DNA of 15,884 nt from an uncultured Synechococcus sp. (lineage in GTDB: Bacteria; Cyanobacteriota; Cyanobacteriia; PCC-6307; Cyanobiaceae). Position numbers and translations under genes: made by a program. The DNA is taken from NCBI GenBank assembly GCA_913020095.1, contig CAJWAH010000012.1, positions 1 to 15,884 of the forward strand. Reading direction: 5' to 3'. The notes under the pieces were generated by a model. That model was given only the letters and a program-made list of their open reading frames with translations, did not search any database and was not told the origin of the DNA. Shown one piece after another: positions 7,831 to 15,002 of this stretch (positions are counted from its first letter, which is position 1; each line of letters opens with the position of its first letter).

Positions 7831-8655
7831 TCATTCTCTCAGCAGCTCCTGCAGGCGCTTGTAGAGAGCCTCCTCGTCTTCTGCCAGCGGGTCGGGCACC
7901 ACCAGCCGCACCTCAACGATCTGATCACCGCGGCGGCCATCACGCTCTAAGCCTTTGCCTCGCAAGCGCAACAGCCGTCCGCTGGAGGTACCCGGCGGGA
8001 TGCGCAAGCGCACAGGGCCCTCAAGGGTAGGAACCACGGCACTGCCGCCCAGGGCGCCCTCGGGAGCCGGCAAATCCAGCCGGTAGAGCACCCGCAGGCC
8101 ATCAACGCGCAAGCCCTCGTCGGTGCGCACCTGCAGCTGCAGGAAATGATCACGCCCTCCCGGGGCCACCCCCTCAAGGCGTAGGCGCCAACCATCACCT
8201 GCTTCTGGCGGGGTCTGCACTTCCACCGTGGTGCCATCGCTGAGCTCCACCTCCACAAACGTGCCATCGAGGGCCTGCTCTGGGGTGAGCGGAACAGCGG
8301 TCTCTAAATCGTCGTGGGCTTGCACCGGCGGCGGCGGCGGCGGCGGTGTTGTGGCCGGCCGGCGTTCCCGGCGGCGCGAAAACAACTGATCGACGTAGTC
8401 GTGGAAGTCGGGGAAACCGCTGGCAAAGGGATCGCGATGGCCGGCATGGCTGCTGCCCCCGGCTTCCCAAGCCTGACGGCGGCGGGGATCACTGAGGACT
8501 TCATAGGCCTCATTGATCTTTTTGAACCGCTCTTCCGCCGCGGGATCGTTGCCGTTGAGATCGGGATGCCAACGGCGGGCCTGCCGGCGAAACGCCTGCT
8601 TGAGGCTTTCGGCATCAGCGCCAGGCTCAAGCCCAAGAACAGCCCAGTGGTCCAT
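7831..8655 (-). CDS. dnaJ: DnaJ-type co-chaperone without zinc finger
   Basis: Hsp40 partner that stimulates ATP hydrolysis by DnaK. From ATG 8655 the 274 residues start MDHWAVLGL. The J domain (about 1-65) has the essential HPD at 30-32 and FKKINEAYEVLSDP. A linker follows with seven prolines encoded by a perfect CGG/CCG run. The C-terminal substrate-binding barrel region (ELSDGTTVEVQTP, LPAPEGALGGSAVVPTLEG, LRLRGKGLERDG) is present, but no CxxCxGxG zinc repeats occur, so this is a CbpA-like (class B) DnaJ. A TTG at 8665-8667 is in frame, overlaps the dnaK stop as TTGA and would add four residues; that start is also possible. Directly downstream of dnaK, so likely its dedicated partner. Confidence 0.92.
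   Translation of the reverse strand: MDHWAVLGLEPGADAESLKQAFRRQARRWHPDLNGNDPAAEERFKKINEAYEVLSDPRRRQAWEAGGSSHAGHRDPFASGFPDFHDYVDQLFSRRRERRPATTPPPPPPPVQAHDDLETAVPLTPEQALDGTFVEVELSDGTTVEVQTPPEAGDGWRLRLEGVAPGGRDHFLQLQVRTDEGLRVDGLRVLYRLDLPAPEGALGGSAVVPTLEGPVRLRIPPGTSSGRLLRLRGKGLERDGRRGDQIVEVRLVVPDPLAEDEEALYKRLQELLRE
8326..8346. repeat. (CGG)7 trinucleotide run in dnaJ
   Basis: Seven perfect CGG units on the plus strand; on the coding strand they are CCG codons for the seven prolines of the linker between the J domain and the substrate-binding part of DnaJ. Exact single-codon reuse makes the tract prone to slippage in units of one proline. Confidence 0.9.
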
Positions 8656-8663
8656 CGTTGGGC

Positions 8664-10649
8664 TCAATAGCGCCCCCAGGGATCATCGGAGCGGTCATAG
8701 CGGTCGTAGCGACCACGGCCGCCTCCTGGCCGGTCCCAGTCATCCCAGTCGTCTTCGGCGAAGAGTTCATCTTTGAGGGAGCCCAGCGTGCTCTTGATCC
8801 CTTCGAGCGGGCCAGCACCACCATCGAGTTCGCGCCGCTCAGCGGTTAAACGGCGGTTGAGGCCATAAAGCGCTTCTTCCAGCTGGCTGGTGAGCAGATC
8901 CAATTCCCGCTCATCGGCTTGCTCAAGCCCATCGCGAAGGTCCCGCAGAGCCATCTCCACAGCGCGCTGCTGGCGCTCAGCGCCATAGGGGCCAAGTTCA
9001 AGGGCCGCGTCACGCAGTCGACGTTCCGCTTGGGCAATCAACGTTTCGGCGCGATTGCGCCGGTCAACGGCGCTGCGCTTGCGGCGATCCTCCATGGATT
9101 GACTCGCCGCTTCAGCGATCAGCTGATCAATTTCTTGCTGGGTGAGATTGGCACTGCCCTGCACCGTGACGCTCTGGCGGCGGCCCGTGGTGCGATCTGT
9201 GGCCGATACCTCCAGGATCCCGTTGGCATCCACATCAAAGGACACCTGTACTTGGGGAACCCCGCGAGGAGCAGGGGGAATTCCCGCTAAACGAAAACGG
9301 CCCAATGATTTGTTGTCGCCGCCCATGGGCCGTTCACCCTGAAGCACATGCACCTCAACGGAGGATTGATTGGCTTCTGAGGTGCTGAACACTTCGGAAC
9401 GTCTCACTGGGATCGGCGTATTGCGAGGAATGATGGTTTTCATCAAGCCGCCAATGGTCTCTAGCCCCACCGAAAGAGGAGTGACGTCATTGAGCATCAA
9501 ATCGCGCAGCTCACCAGTGAGAATTCCGGCCTGCACAGCAGCGCCAACGGCAACGACTTCATCGGGGTTGACGTTCTGACTGGGTTCGCGCGGCACCAAG
9601 GTGCGCACCAACTGCTGCACCATCGGCATGCGGCTGGAACCACCCACCAGCACCACCTCATCCACATCTTCAGGCGCCAAGCGGGCATCCCGCAAAGCGG
9701 CCTGTACTGGTCTGAGCAGACGATCAAGCAGATCGGGGCACAGCGATTCGAAGGTGCGCCGATCGAGGCTGGTTTCAAGATGCAGGGGACCTGATTCCGC
9801 CGTGGCGATAAACGGCAACGAAATGGTGGTTTTCAGGGTGCCGGAGAGCTCTTGCTTGGCCTTTTCAGCGGCCTCTAACAACCGCTGCAGGGCCTGACGG
9901 TCACGCCGCAGGTCAACCCCATTGGCCTGCTGAAAGCCCTCGGCCAACCAATCAACAATGCGTTGATCAAAGTCGTTGCCGCCGAGCTGGGTGTCGCCGC
10001 TGGTGGCCTTGACGTCAAAGACGCCATTGGCAATGCGCAGCAGCGACACATCAAAGGTGCCCCCACCCAAGTCGAAGACCAAAACGGTCTGCGAACGGCT
10101 GCGATCAAACCCGTAGGCCAAGGCTGCAGCGGTGGGCTCGTTGAGGATGCGCTCAATCGTGAGGCCCGCCAGCCGGCCGGCATCACGGGTGGCCTGGCGC
10201 TGGGAATCATCGAAATAGGCGGGAACCGTCACCACGGCGGCTTCCACCTCTTCACCGAGATAGGTAGCAGCGTCATCCACCAACTTGCGCAGCAGGCAAG
10301 CCACCAATTCCTCAGGGGCGTATTCGCGCTCGGTGGCCGGGCACACCACCCGCACCTGACCAAGATCGTTGGCCCGGATGGTGTAGGCCACTGCCTGGGA
10401 GGCCTCATCGAGCTCTTGCCACTGCCGCCCAATCAGGCGCTTGAGATTGGAGAAGCTGTCGCGAGGATTGAGCACCAGCTGGCGCCGTGCCGCCTGACCC
10501 ACCAACAATTCTTTTTCGCGGCTGAAACCAACCACCGAAGGGGTGGTGCGCAAACCTTCTGCATTGGCCACCACCACAGGCCGGCCCCCTTCCAGGACAG
10601 CCAGCACGGAATTGGTGGTGCCCAGATCAATGCCGACGATCCGGCCCAT
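8664..10649 (-). CDS. dnaK: Hsp70 chaperone DnaK (DnaK3-like paralogue by context)
   Basis: ATP-driven chaperone of 661 residues. ATPase motifs: GIDLGTTNS (6-14), Lys70 in [19 protein letters not shown] (170-180), [12 protein letters not shown] (191-202) and [10 protein letters not shown] (333-342). The substrate-binding domain contains [14 protein letters not shown] (388-401) and [15 protein letters not shown] (471-485). The interdomain linker reads DLMLND (383-388) where E. coli has DVLLLD. The C-terminus lacks EEVD-like ends and carries a charged tail with [15 protein letters not shown] and PWGRY. Cyanobacteria have several DnaK paralogues; one next to a dnaJ is typically called DnaK3, so I infer that type without proof. 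ATG 10649 (MGRIVG) is the family start; a TTG four codons upstream is unlikely. First gene of the minus-strand run; no CIRCE element is seen upstream. Confidence 0.95.
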   Translation of the reverse strand: MGRIVGIDLGTTNSVLAVLEGGRPVVVANAEGLRTTPSVVGFSREKELLVGQAARRQLVLNPRDSFSNLKRLIGRQWQELDEASQAVAYTIRANDLGQVRVVCPATEREYAPEELVACLLRKLVDDAATYLGEEVEAAVVTVPAYFDDSQRQATRDAGRLAGLTIERILNEPTAAALAYGFDRSRSQTVLVFDLGGGTFDVSLLRIANGVFDVKATSGDTQLGGNDFDQRIVDWLAEGFQQANGVDLRRDRQALQRLLEAAEKAKQELSGTLKTTISLPFIATAESGPLHLETSLDRRTFESLCPDLLDRLLRPVQAALRDARLAPEDVDEVVLVGGSSRMPMVQQLVRTLVPREPSQNVNPDEVVAVGAAVQAGILTGELRDLMLNDVTPLSVGLETIGGLMKTIIPRNTPIPVRRSEVFSTSEANQSSVEVHVLQGERPMGGDNKSLGRFRLAGIPPAPRGVPQVQVSFDVDANGILEVSATDRTTGRRQSVTVQGSANLTQQEIDQLIAEAASQSMEDRRKRSAVDRRNRAETLIAQAERRLRDAALELGPYGAERQQRAVEMALRDLRDGLEQADERELDLLTSQLEEALYGLNRRLTAERRELDGGAGPLEGIKSTLGSLKDELFAEDDWDDWDRPGGGRGRYDRYDRSDDPWGRY

Positions 10650-10745
10650 GCGCCCGAGCAAATGTGCTCACGCTACCGGGCATTCGGCCGTGATCCAAGC
10701 ACCCAAGCCAGTTGGCAACCGCAACAAGAAAAGTGAGATCAAAAC

Positions 10746-10759
10746 CTGTTGATGAACAG
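10746..10759. other. Short inverted repeat between dnaK and pstS
   Basis: CTGTT-GATG-AACAG is a perfect 5-bp dyad with a 4-base centre, 22 bp before the Pho box and about 97 bp upstream of dnaK. It could be an operator half-site pair or chance; no T-run follows, so it is not a terminator. Confidence 0.25.
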
Positions 10760-10781
10760 TCCTTAGTGTCTCTAATGAGCC

Positions 10782-10800
10782 TTTAACTGCGACTTAACAG
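10782..10800 (+). promoter_or_regulatory. Pho box upstream of pstS copy 1
   Basis: Two 8-bp repeats separated by 3 bp: TTTAACTG-CGA-CTTAACAG. This fits the cyanobacterial PhoB/SphR site, whose consensus is repeats of CTTAACCT with 11-bp period. A third, degenerate unit (TCTAATGA at 10771-10778) is in register upstream. A weak -10 candidate (TATCAC, 10809-10814) lies downstream. The site ends 45 bp before the start codon and predicts induction on phosphate starvation. Confidence 0.75.
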
Positions 10801-10845
10801 CCCGTCCATATCACCGTTGTTGACCCAATTCTTTTTTGGTCGCCC

Positions 10846-11832
10846 ATGTTCATGTCCAAGAAGACCGTTGCCCTCGGCGCCATCGCAGCTCTGGCTGCTG
10901 GTGCTGCTGCTCCGGCCATCGCCCAACAGCAAATCAACGGCTCCGGGGCTTCCTTCCCCGCACCGATGTTTTCAACTTGGTTCGACAGCCTGCGCAGCCA
11001 AGACGGTCCCGATGTCACCTATGAGCCGGTGAATTCCGCTCAAGGCATCCGCCAGCTGGTTGAGCTGGAAGTTGACTTCGGCGCCACCGATCGTCCGATC
11101 GCTCCCCGCACCGCCAACTTGGTGCGTCGCGGTCTGGTGCAAATCCCTGTCGTCGCTGGCTCCATTGCCATCGGCTACAACAAAGACGGTTGCGATCTCA
11201 AGCTGAGCCAGCAACAGCTCAGCGATGTGCTGCTTGGCACCATCCGCAACTGGAAGACCCTGGGTTGCCAGGAAGGCCCCATCAAGGTCAGCACCCGTTC
11301 GGATCGCTCCGGCACCACCTTGGCTCTGACCAAGAGCCTCTCTGACTGGAGCCCTGAGTTCCGTCAGACCGTTGGCACCGGCATGCGCGTCAACTTCCCC
11401 GTTGGCAACAGCTCCAGCGGCAACGAAGGCGTGCGTCGCTTCATCGAAACCACCCCTGGTTCGATCGGCTACGTGAACGTGCCCTCCATCAAGGGCAAGG
11501 TTCAAGCTGCTGCTCTGCAGAACCGCGAAGGCAACTACATGCTGCCGAATTCCGCCACCGGCATCGCCGCTCTGGAAGGCATTCGCGCTGCTGAGTACAA
11601 GCCTCTGGCGATCAGCAACCCTCCTGGCCGGGATTCCTATCCCCTGGTGGCCATGAGCTGGGTGCTGGCTTACGAGAACGGCAACGGTGTCAACACCGAT
11701 GCTCTGAAGCAGACCTTCAACTACATGTTGAGCAACCCTGCCCAGAGCCAAGCCGACAACCTCGGCTATGTGCCCCTGCCTGAGTCCATCCGCAAGGCAG
11801 CTCTCGATCAGGTTCAACTGATCAAGCAGTGA
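10846..11832 (+). CDS. pstS: Phosphate ABC transporter binding protein PstS, copy 1 (PstS/SphX-like)
   Basis: Periplasmic phosphate-binding protein of 328 residues that delivers phosphate to PstCAB. Signal peptide: Lys-Lys at 5-6, hydrophobic 8-22, cleavage expected after AIA (26). Binding-site blocks: GASFPAP (34-40), Ser64, ATD with Asp82 and RSDRSGTT (151-158) matching the E. coli Arg/Ser/Gly/Thr ligands. Two changes from the canonical form are seen: NSA (63-65) instead of GSG, and Arg154 where Gly is usual. Cys116 and Cys141 may form a disulfide. The mature form has about 28 basic and 26 acidic residues. ATG 10846 is preferred to 10852 because it aligns without a gap to copy 2. It has its own Pho box and its own terminator. 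It could be the SphX subtype; I cannot settle this without a tree. Confidence 0.93.
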   Translation: MFMSKKTVALGAIAALAAGAAAPAIAQQQINGSGASFPAPMFSTWFDSLRSQDGPDVTYEPVNSAQGIRQLVELEVDFGATDRPIAPRTANLVRRGLVQIPVVAGSIAIGYNKDGCDLKLSQQQLSDVLLGTIRNWKTLGCQEGPIKVSTRSDRSGTTLALTKSLSDWSPEFRQTVGTGMRVNFPVGNSSSGNEGVRRFIETTPGSIGYVNVPSIKGKVQAAALQNREGNYMLPNSATGIAALEGIRAAEYKPLAISNPPGRDSYPLVAMSWVLAYENGNGVNTDALKQTFNYMLSNPAQSQADNLGYVPLPESIRKAALDQVQLIKQ

Positions 11833-11845
11833 AGCGCTAAGCGCT
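11832..11845. repeat. AAGCGCT direct repeat after pstS copy 1
   Basis: Two adjacent copies of AAGCGCT begin in the stop codon of pstS copy 1. Each contains the palindrome AGCGCT. It lies 11 bp before the terminator stem; no function can be assigned. Confidence 0.45.
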
Positions 11846-11856
11846 AATGCTTCTGG

Positions 11857-11880
11857 CGGCCCCTTCGGGGGCCGTTTTTT
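11857..11880 (+). terminator. Intrinsic terminator after pstS copy 1
   Basis: Perfect 7-bp GC stem CGGCCCC / GGGGCCG closed by a TTCG tetraloop and followed by six T. It lies 24 bp after the pstS copy 1 stop and should end most transcripts before copy 2. Confidence 0.95.
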
Positions 11881-11895
11881 ATGGCGAAGTAAAGC

Positions 11896-11914
11896 CTTAA
11901 TTTCCTTGTAACCA
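11896..11914 (+). promoter_or_regulatory. Pho box upstream of pstS copy 2
   Basis: CTTAATTT-CCT-TGTAACCA: two 8-bp units with 3-bp spacing that together cover the CTTAACC consensus, though each unit is imperfect. GATAAC at 11928-11933, 13 bp downstream, is a plausible -10 element. The site lies after the terminator of copy 1, so copy 2 probably has an independent phosphate-responsive promoter. Confidence 0.65.
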
Positions 11915-11985
11915 TTGATACGAAAGAGATAACTGGTCCTTAAAAGATCTCCCGTATCAAGGCAGAGACGTCTCGCAGGCAACCC

Positions 11986-12972
11986 ATGCCCGTCACCAAA
12001 AAGGTCGTTGCTCTGAGCTCCCTTGTTGCTCTGAGTGCTGCCGCCATCGCCCCCGCCCTCGCTCAGCAATCTTTGAACGGTGCAGGTGCCACCTTCCCTG
12101 CGCCGCTTTATCAAAAGTGGTTCCAGGAACTGGCCCGTGCCGGTGGTCCTCGGGTGAATTACCAAGCCGTTGGATCCGGCGCTGGCGTGCGCCAGATGAT
12201 TGCGGGCACCTCCGACTTCGGCGCCTCTGATAAGCCGCTCAGCGCTGCAAAGCGCGGCAAGATCAAGCGCGGCGTGATCCAAATCCCCATGACTGGGGGC
12301 ACGATCGCTGTTGGCTACAACAAGCCAGGCTGTGACCTCAAGCTCACCCAGAAGCAGGTGGCTGAGATCTTCCTTGGCAAGATCAACAACTACAGCCAAC
12401 TGGGCTGCAAGGCCGGCCCGATCACCGTGGCCTACCGCTCCGATGGCTCCGGCACCACCTTTGCCTTCACCAACGCCGTTGCCGCTTGGAACGGTGCCTT
12501 CAAAAACAAGATCGGTGTTGGCAAATCCGTGAACTGGCCTGTGGGCTCAGGCGGTAAGGGCAACAGCGGTGTGGCCGGCATCATCAAAAACACCGTCGGC
12601 GCACTGGGCTACGTGAACCAGGCCTACGTCAAAGGCAAGATCAAGGCCGCAGCCATCCAGAACAAGGACGGCAACTACGTCAAGCCCACCTCCAAGAACG
12701 GTTCGGCTGGCCTGGCTGGCATCAAGCTCGATGCCTTCAACACCGGCACCGACACCAATCCCTCTGGCGCCAATGCCTACCCGATCAGCACCCTGACCTG
12801 GGTCTTGGCCTATGCCAGCGGCAATGGTGAGAACACTGCGGCGCTGAAAAAGACCTTCACCTACATGCTGAGCAACAAGGCCCAAAGCCAGGCCCCGAGC
12901 CTGGGTTATGTGCCGCTGCCCTCCAGCATCCGCAAGGTGTCGCTGGCCGCCGTTCAAAAAATCGGCAAGTGA
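11986..12972 (+). CDS. pstS: Phosphate ABC transporter binding protein PstS, copy 2 (canonical, strongly basic)
   Basis: Second periplasmic phosphate-binding protein, also 328 residues and alignable to copy 1 end to end without gaps (about 165 identities by hand). Signal peptide with Lys-Lys at 5-6 and cleavage after ALA (26). The canonical ligands are all present: GATFPAP (34-40), GSGAG (63-67), Asp82 in ASD, and RSDGSGTT (151-158). Cys116 and Cys141 are kept. The mature form has about 35 Lys/Arg against 10 Asp/Glu, a net charge near +25. ATG 11986 is the only sensible start; no strong Shine-Dalgarno. It is flanked by its own Pho box and a strong terminator, so it is probably made in excess of pstCAB, with some read-through. 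Confidence 0.96.
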   Translation: MPVTKKVVALSSLVALSAAAIAPALAQQSLNGAGATFPAPLYQKWFQELARAGGPRVNYQAVGSGAGVRQMIAGTSDFGASDKPLSAAKRGKIKRGVIQIPMTGGTIAVGYNKPGCDLKLTQKQVAEIFLGKINNYSQLGCKAGPITVAYRSDGSGTTFAFTNAVAAWNGAFKNKIGVGKSVNWPVGSGGKGNSGVAGIIKNTVGALGYVNQAYVKGKIKAAAIQNKDGNYVKPTSKNGSAGLAGIKLDAFNTGTDTNPSGANAYPISTLTWVLAYASGNGENTAALKKTFTYMLSNKAQSQAPSLGYVPLPSSIRKVSLAAVQKIGK

Positions 12973-13004
12973 GCCCAACGGCTTCCATCTGATCCATCAC
13001 ACAT

Positions 13005-13027
13005 GGGGGCGTCCAGCCCCCTTTTTT
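13005..13027 (+). terminator. Intrinsic terminator between pstS copy 2 and pstC
   Basis: GGGGGC / GCCCCC stem of 6 bp with a GTCCA loop, followed by six T, 32 bp after the pstS stop. No Pho box or convincing promoter is seen between it and pstC, so pstCAB may rely on read-through or on a promoter not visible by eye. Confidence 0.92.
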
Positions 13028-13092
13028 GATGGGAACACCGAAAAAGCAACACCAGCCAGGCTCTTAAGGTGCAAAAGACCACGCTGATTGGC

Positions 13093-14049
13093 ATGGCCGC
13101 CTCCGGCAGCGACAGCCTCTACACGCTGCGCCACCGTCCAGCCAGCGAGAAGTTGCTGGACACCAGCTTCCGCAATCTCGTTGGCTTTTTAGCCCTGATG
13201 GTGGCGATCATCTTGATCGGCATCTTCATCGTTGTTGGCAGCAAGGCCTCCGAGGCCATTGGCGCCTTTGGGCTGAACTTCATCGTGAGCCCCGTCTGGG
13301 ATCCGGTTCGGGACACCTATGGGGCCTTCACAGCGATCTACGGCACCCTGCTGACATCGGTGCTGGCCTTGGTGCTGGCGGTGCCGCTAGGGGTTGGCAC
13401 CGCGATCTTCCTCACCGAAGACTTCATCAGCCCAAGGATCCGGCTGGTGATCTCCAACATGGTGGAGCTGCTGGCGGCAATTCCCTCAGTGGTGCTGGGC
13501 CTATGGGCCATTTTTGTGCTGGAGCCCTTCGCCCGGCCGATTCTTCAGCTCATCCACCAACTGTTTGGCTGGATTCCTTTCTTCAGCACCAACCCCTCAG
13601 GCCCTGGGGTGATGTACGCGGTGCTGATCCTCACGATCATGCTGCTGCCGATCATCACGGCCATCAGCCGTGATTCGCTCAACCAGGTGCCCCAAGACCT
13701 GCGGCAGGCGGCCTACGGGGTTGGCGCCACCCGCTGGACAGCGATCTTCATGGTGATGATCCCCGCTGCCATTTCCGGCATCGTTGGCGGAATCATGTTG
13801 GCGCTCGGCCGGGCCATGGGAGAAACCATGGCCGTGACTTTGATCATCGGCAACCAAACCAGCTTCAACATCTCCTGGTTTGCCCCCGGCAACACCATTG
13901 CCTCGTTGATTGCCAATCAATTTGGCGAAGCCGGTGAGTTGCAAATGTCGGCGCTGATGTATGCCGCCCTGGTGCTGATGATCATCACCTTCCTGGTGAA
14001 TGTGTTGGCGCAGTGGATCGTCAGGCGCCTGGCCCTGAAATACGAATAA
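13093..14049 (+). CDS. pstC: Phosphate ABC transporter permease PstC
   Basis: Inner-membrane permease subunit that forms the phosphate channel with PstA. From ATG 13093 it has 318 residues: a cytoplasmic N-terminus (MAASGSDSLYTLRHRP), a first hydrophobic helix about residues 31-50, and several further hydrophobic segments consistent with six spans. The EAA-type coupling loop that contacts PstB is visible as DSLNQVPQDLRQAAYGVGATRW in its central part. The GRAMGETMAV motif is also typical. A GTG at 13069 with AGG eight bases upstream would add eight residues; I prefer the ATG but cannot exclude the GTG. pstA starts four bases after the stop, so the two are translated from one message. Confidence 0.94.
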   Translation: MAASGSDSLYTLRHRPASEKLLDTSFRNLVGFLALMVAIILIGIFIVVGSKASEAIGAFGLNFIVSPVWDPVRDTYGAFTAIYGTLLTSVLALVLAVPLGVGTAIFLTEDFISPRIRLVISNMVELLAAIPSVVLGLWAIFVLEPFARPILQLIHQLFGWIPFFSTNPSGPGVMYAVLILTIMLLPIITAISRDSLNQVPQDLRQAAYGVGATRWTAIFMVMIPAAISGIVGGIMLALGRAMGETMAVTLIIGNQTSFNISWFAPGNTIASLIANQFGEAGELQMSALMYAALVLMIITFLVNVLAQWIVRRLALKYE

Positions 14050-14053
14050 CGCC

Positions 14054-14947
14054 ATGACCCACGCAAGCTTCACGGCCAAGGGCGACTTGCTCTACAAGCC
14101 CCAGCTGCTGCGCAATCGCGGCAACCGGCTGCTGACCGGCATCGCCGGGGCCTTTGCCTTGATCGCTGTGATCCCTTTGATCGCTGTGATCCTGTTTGTG
14201 CTGGTTAAGGGGTTCTCGTTCTTAAGGCCGGCGATGTTCTTTGAACTGCCTCCGGTGCCTGGCCAAGACATGGGCGGCGGCATCGGCAATGCCTTTGTCG
14301 GCACCTTGATCGTGACCGGTCTCTCATGCCTGTTTGCGATCCCCGTGGGAGTTGGCGGCGGGATCTACCTCTCGGAATACGGCAGCGGTAACCCCTTCTC
14401 TGAATTCATCCGTTTTGGCACCAACGTTCTCGCTGGGGTGCCCTCGATCATTGCCGGGGTCTTCATCTACGGCCTGATCGTTTCAAGCCGCATCCTTTTC
14501 GGCAGCACGTTTTCTGCGGTGGCCGGTGGATTGGCCTTGGCCGTGTTGATGCTCCCCACCATCATCAAAACCACCGATGAAGGCCTGAAGTTGGTGCCCC
14601 AAGAGTTGCGCTGGGGCGCGCTTGGTGTGGGTGCCTCCAAGTTCGTGACCACCATCCGTGTGGTGGTGCCATCAGCCATTGCCCCAATCGCCACTGGGGT
14701 GGTGCTCGGCATTGCCCGCTCCGCCGGTGAAACAGCGCCGCTGATCTTCACCGCTTTCTTCTCGCCCTACTGGCCAGAAGGTCTGCTGGAGCCGATGGCC
14801 ACCATGTCGGTGATGATCTTCAACTACGCCCAGATGCCCTACGAAGCCCAAGTGCAACTGGCTTGGGCGGCCTCGTTTGTGTTGGTGGTGATGATCCTGG
14901 CCATGAATCTCTTGGCCCGCTGGATCTCAAGCTTTGCCCAGCGTTAA
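14054..14947 (+). CDS. pstA: Phosphate ABC transporter permease PstA
   Basis: Partner permease of 297 residues with about six hydrophobic spans, beginning with residues 28-52. The cytoplasmic coupling loop reads EGLKLVPQELRWGALGVGAS, and ARSAGETAPLIFTAFF is the usual PstA signature in the penultimate span region. The first span contains a repeated hexapeptide LIAVIP / LIAVIL encoded by a near-perfect 18-bp tandem duplication. It is four bases behind pstC, with 54 bp before pstB. Length and start are normal for the family. Confidence 0.95.
   Translation: MTHASFTAKGDLLYKPQLLRNRGNRLLTGIAGAFALIAVIPLIAVILFVLVKGFSFLRPAMFFELPPVPGQDMGGGIGNAFVGTLIVTGLSCLFAIPVGVGGGIYLSEYGSGNPFSEFIRFGTNVLAGVPSIIAGVFIYGLIVSSRILFGSTFSAVAGGLALAVLMLPTIIKTTDEGLKLVPQELRWGALGVGASKFVTTIRVVVPSAIAPIATGVVLGIARSAGETAPLIFTAFFSPYWPEGLLEPMATMSVMIFNYAQMPYEAQVQLAWAASFVLVVMILAMNLLARWISSFAQR
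14159..14192. repeat. 18-bp-period tandem duplication inside pstA
   Basis: TTGATCGCTGTGATCC occurs twice with identical 16 bases (14159-14174 and 14177-14192), keeping the frame and giving LIAVI twice in the first membrane span. Confidence 0.9.
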
Positions 14948-14969
14948 AAACGTGCTGCCAAACTCATTC

Positions 14970-15002
14970 ATGAGCTCAGCTGCTGCTGAAACCAACCCCT
15001 GA
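14970..15002 (+). other. 10-codon upstream ORF overlapping the pstB start
   Basis: ATG at 14970 reads [10 protein letters not shown] and stops at TGA 15000-15002, which overlaps the pstB ATG as TGATG. No clear ribosome-binding site precedes pstB itself. It could be a coupling leader peptide or chance. Confidence 0.3.

Noticed and set aside
9963..10736. A 257-codon plus-strand frame opposite dnaK
   Set aside because: Antisense shadow of the DnaK ATPase domain; runs into the Pho-regulated intergenic region without any recognised domain.
10650..10845. CIRCE/HrcA operator or NtcA site between dnaK and pstS
   Set aside because: No TTAGCACTC-N9-GAGTGCTAA or GTA-N8-TAC pattern could be found by eye on either strand.
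10972..12399. A 475-codon open frame on the minus strand across both pstS genes and the gap between them
   Set aside because: It is antisense to two well-supported genes and also reads through an intrinsic terminator and a Pho box. Its composition (His, Gln, Gly, Ala rich) is that of a mirror frame of GC-rich coding sequence, and it has no recognisable motif.
13028..13092. Pho box driving pstC
   Set aside because: Only a single CTTAAG-like hexamer is present, without a second 8-bp unit at 11-bp spacing.
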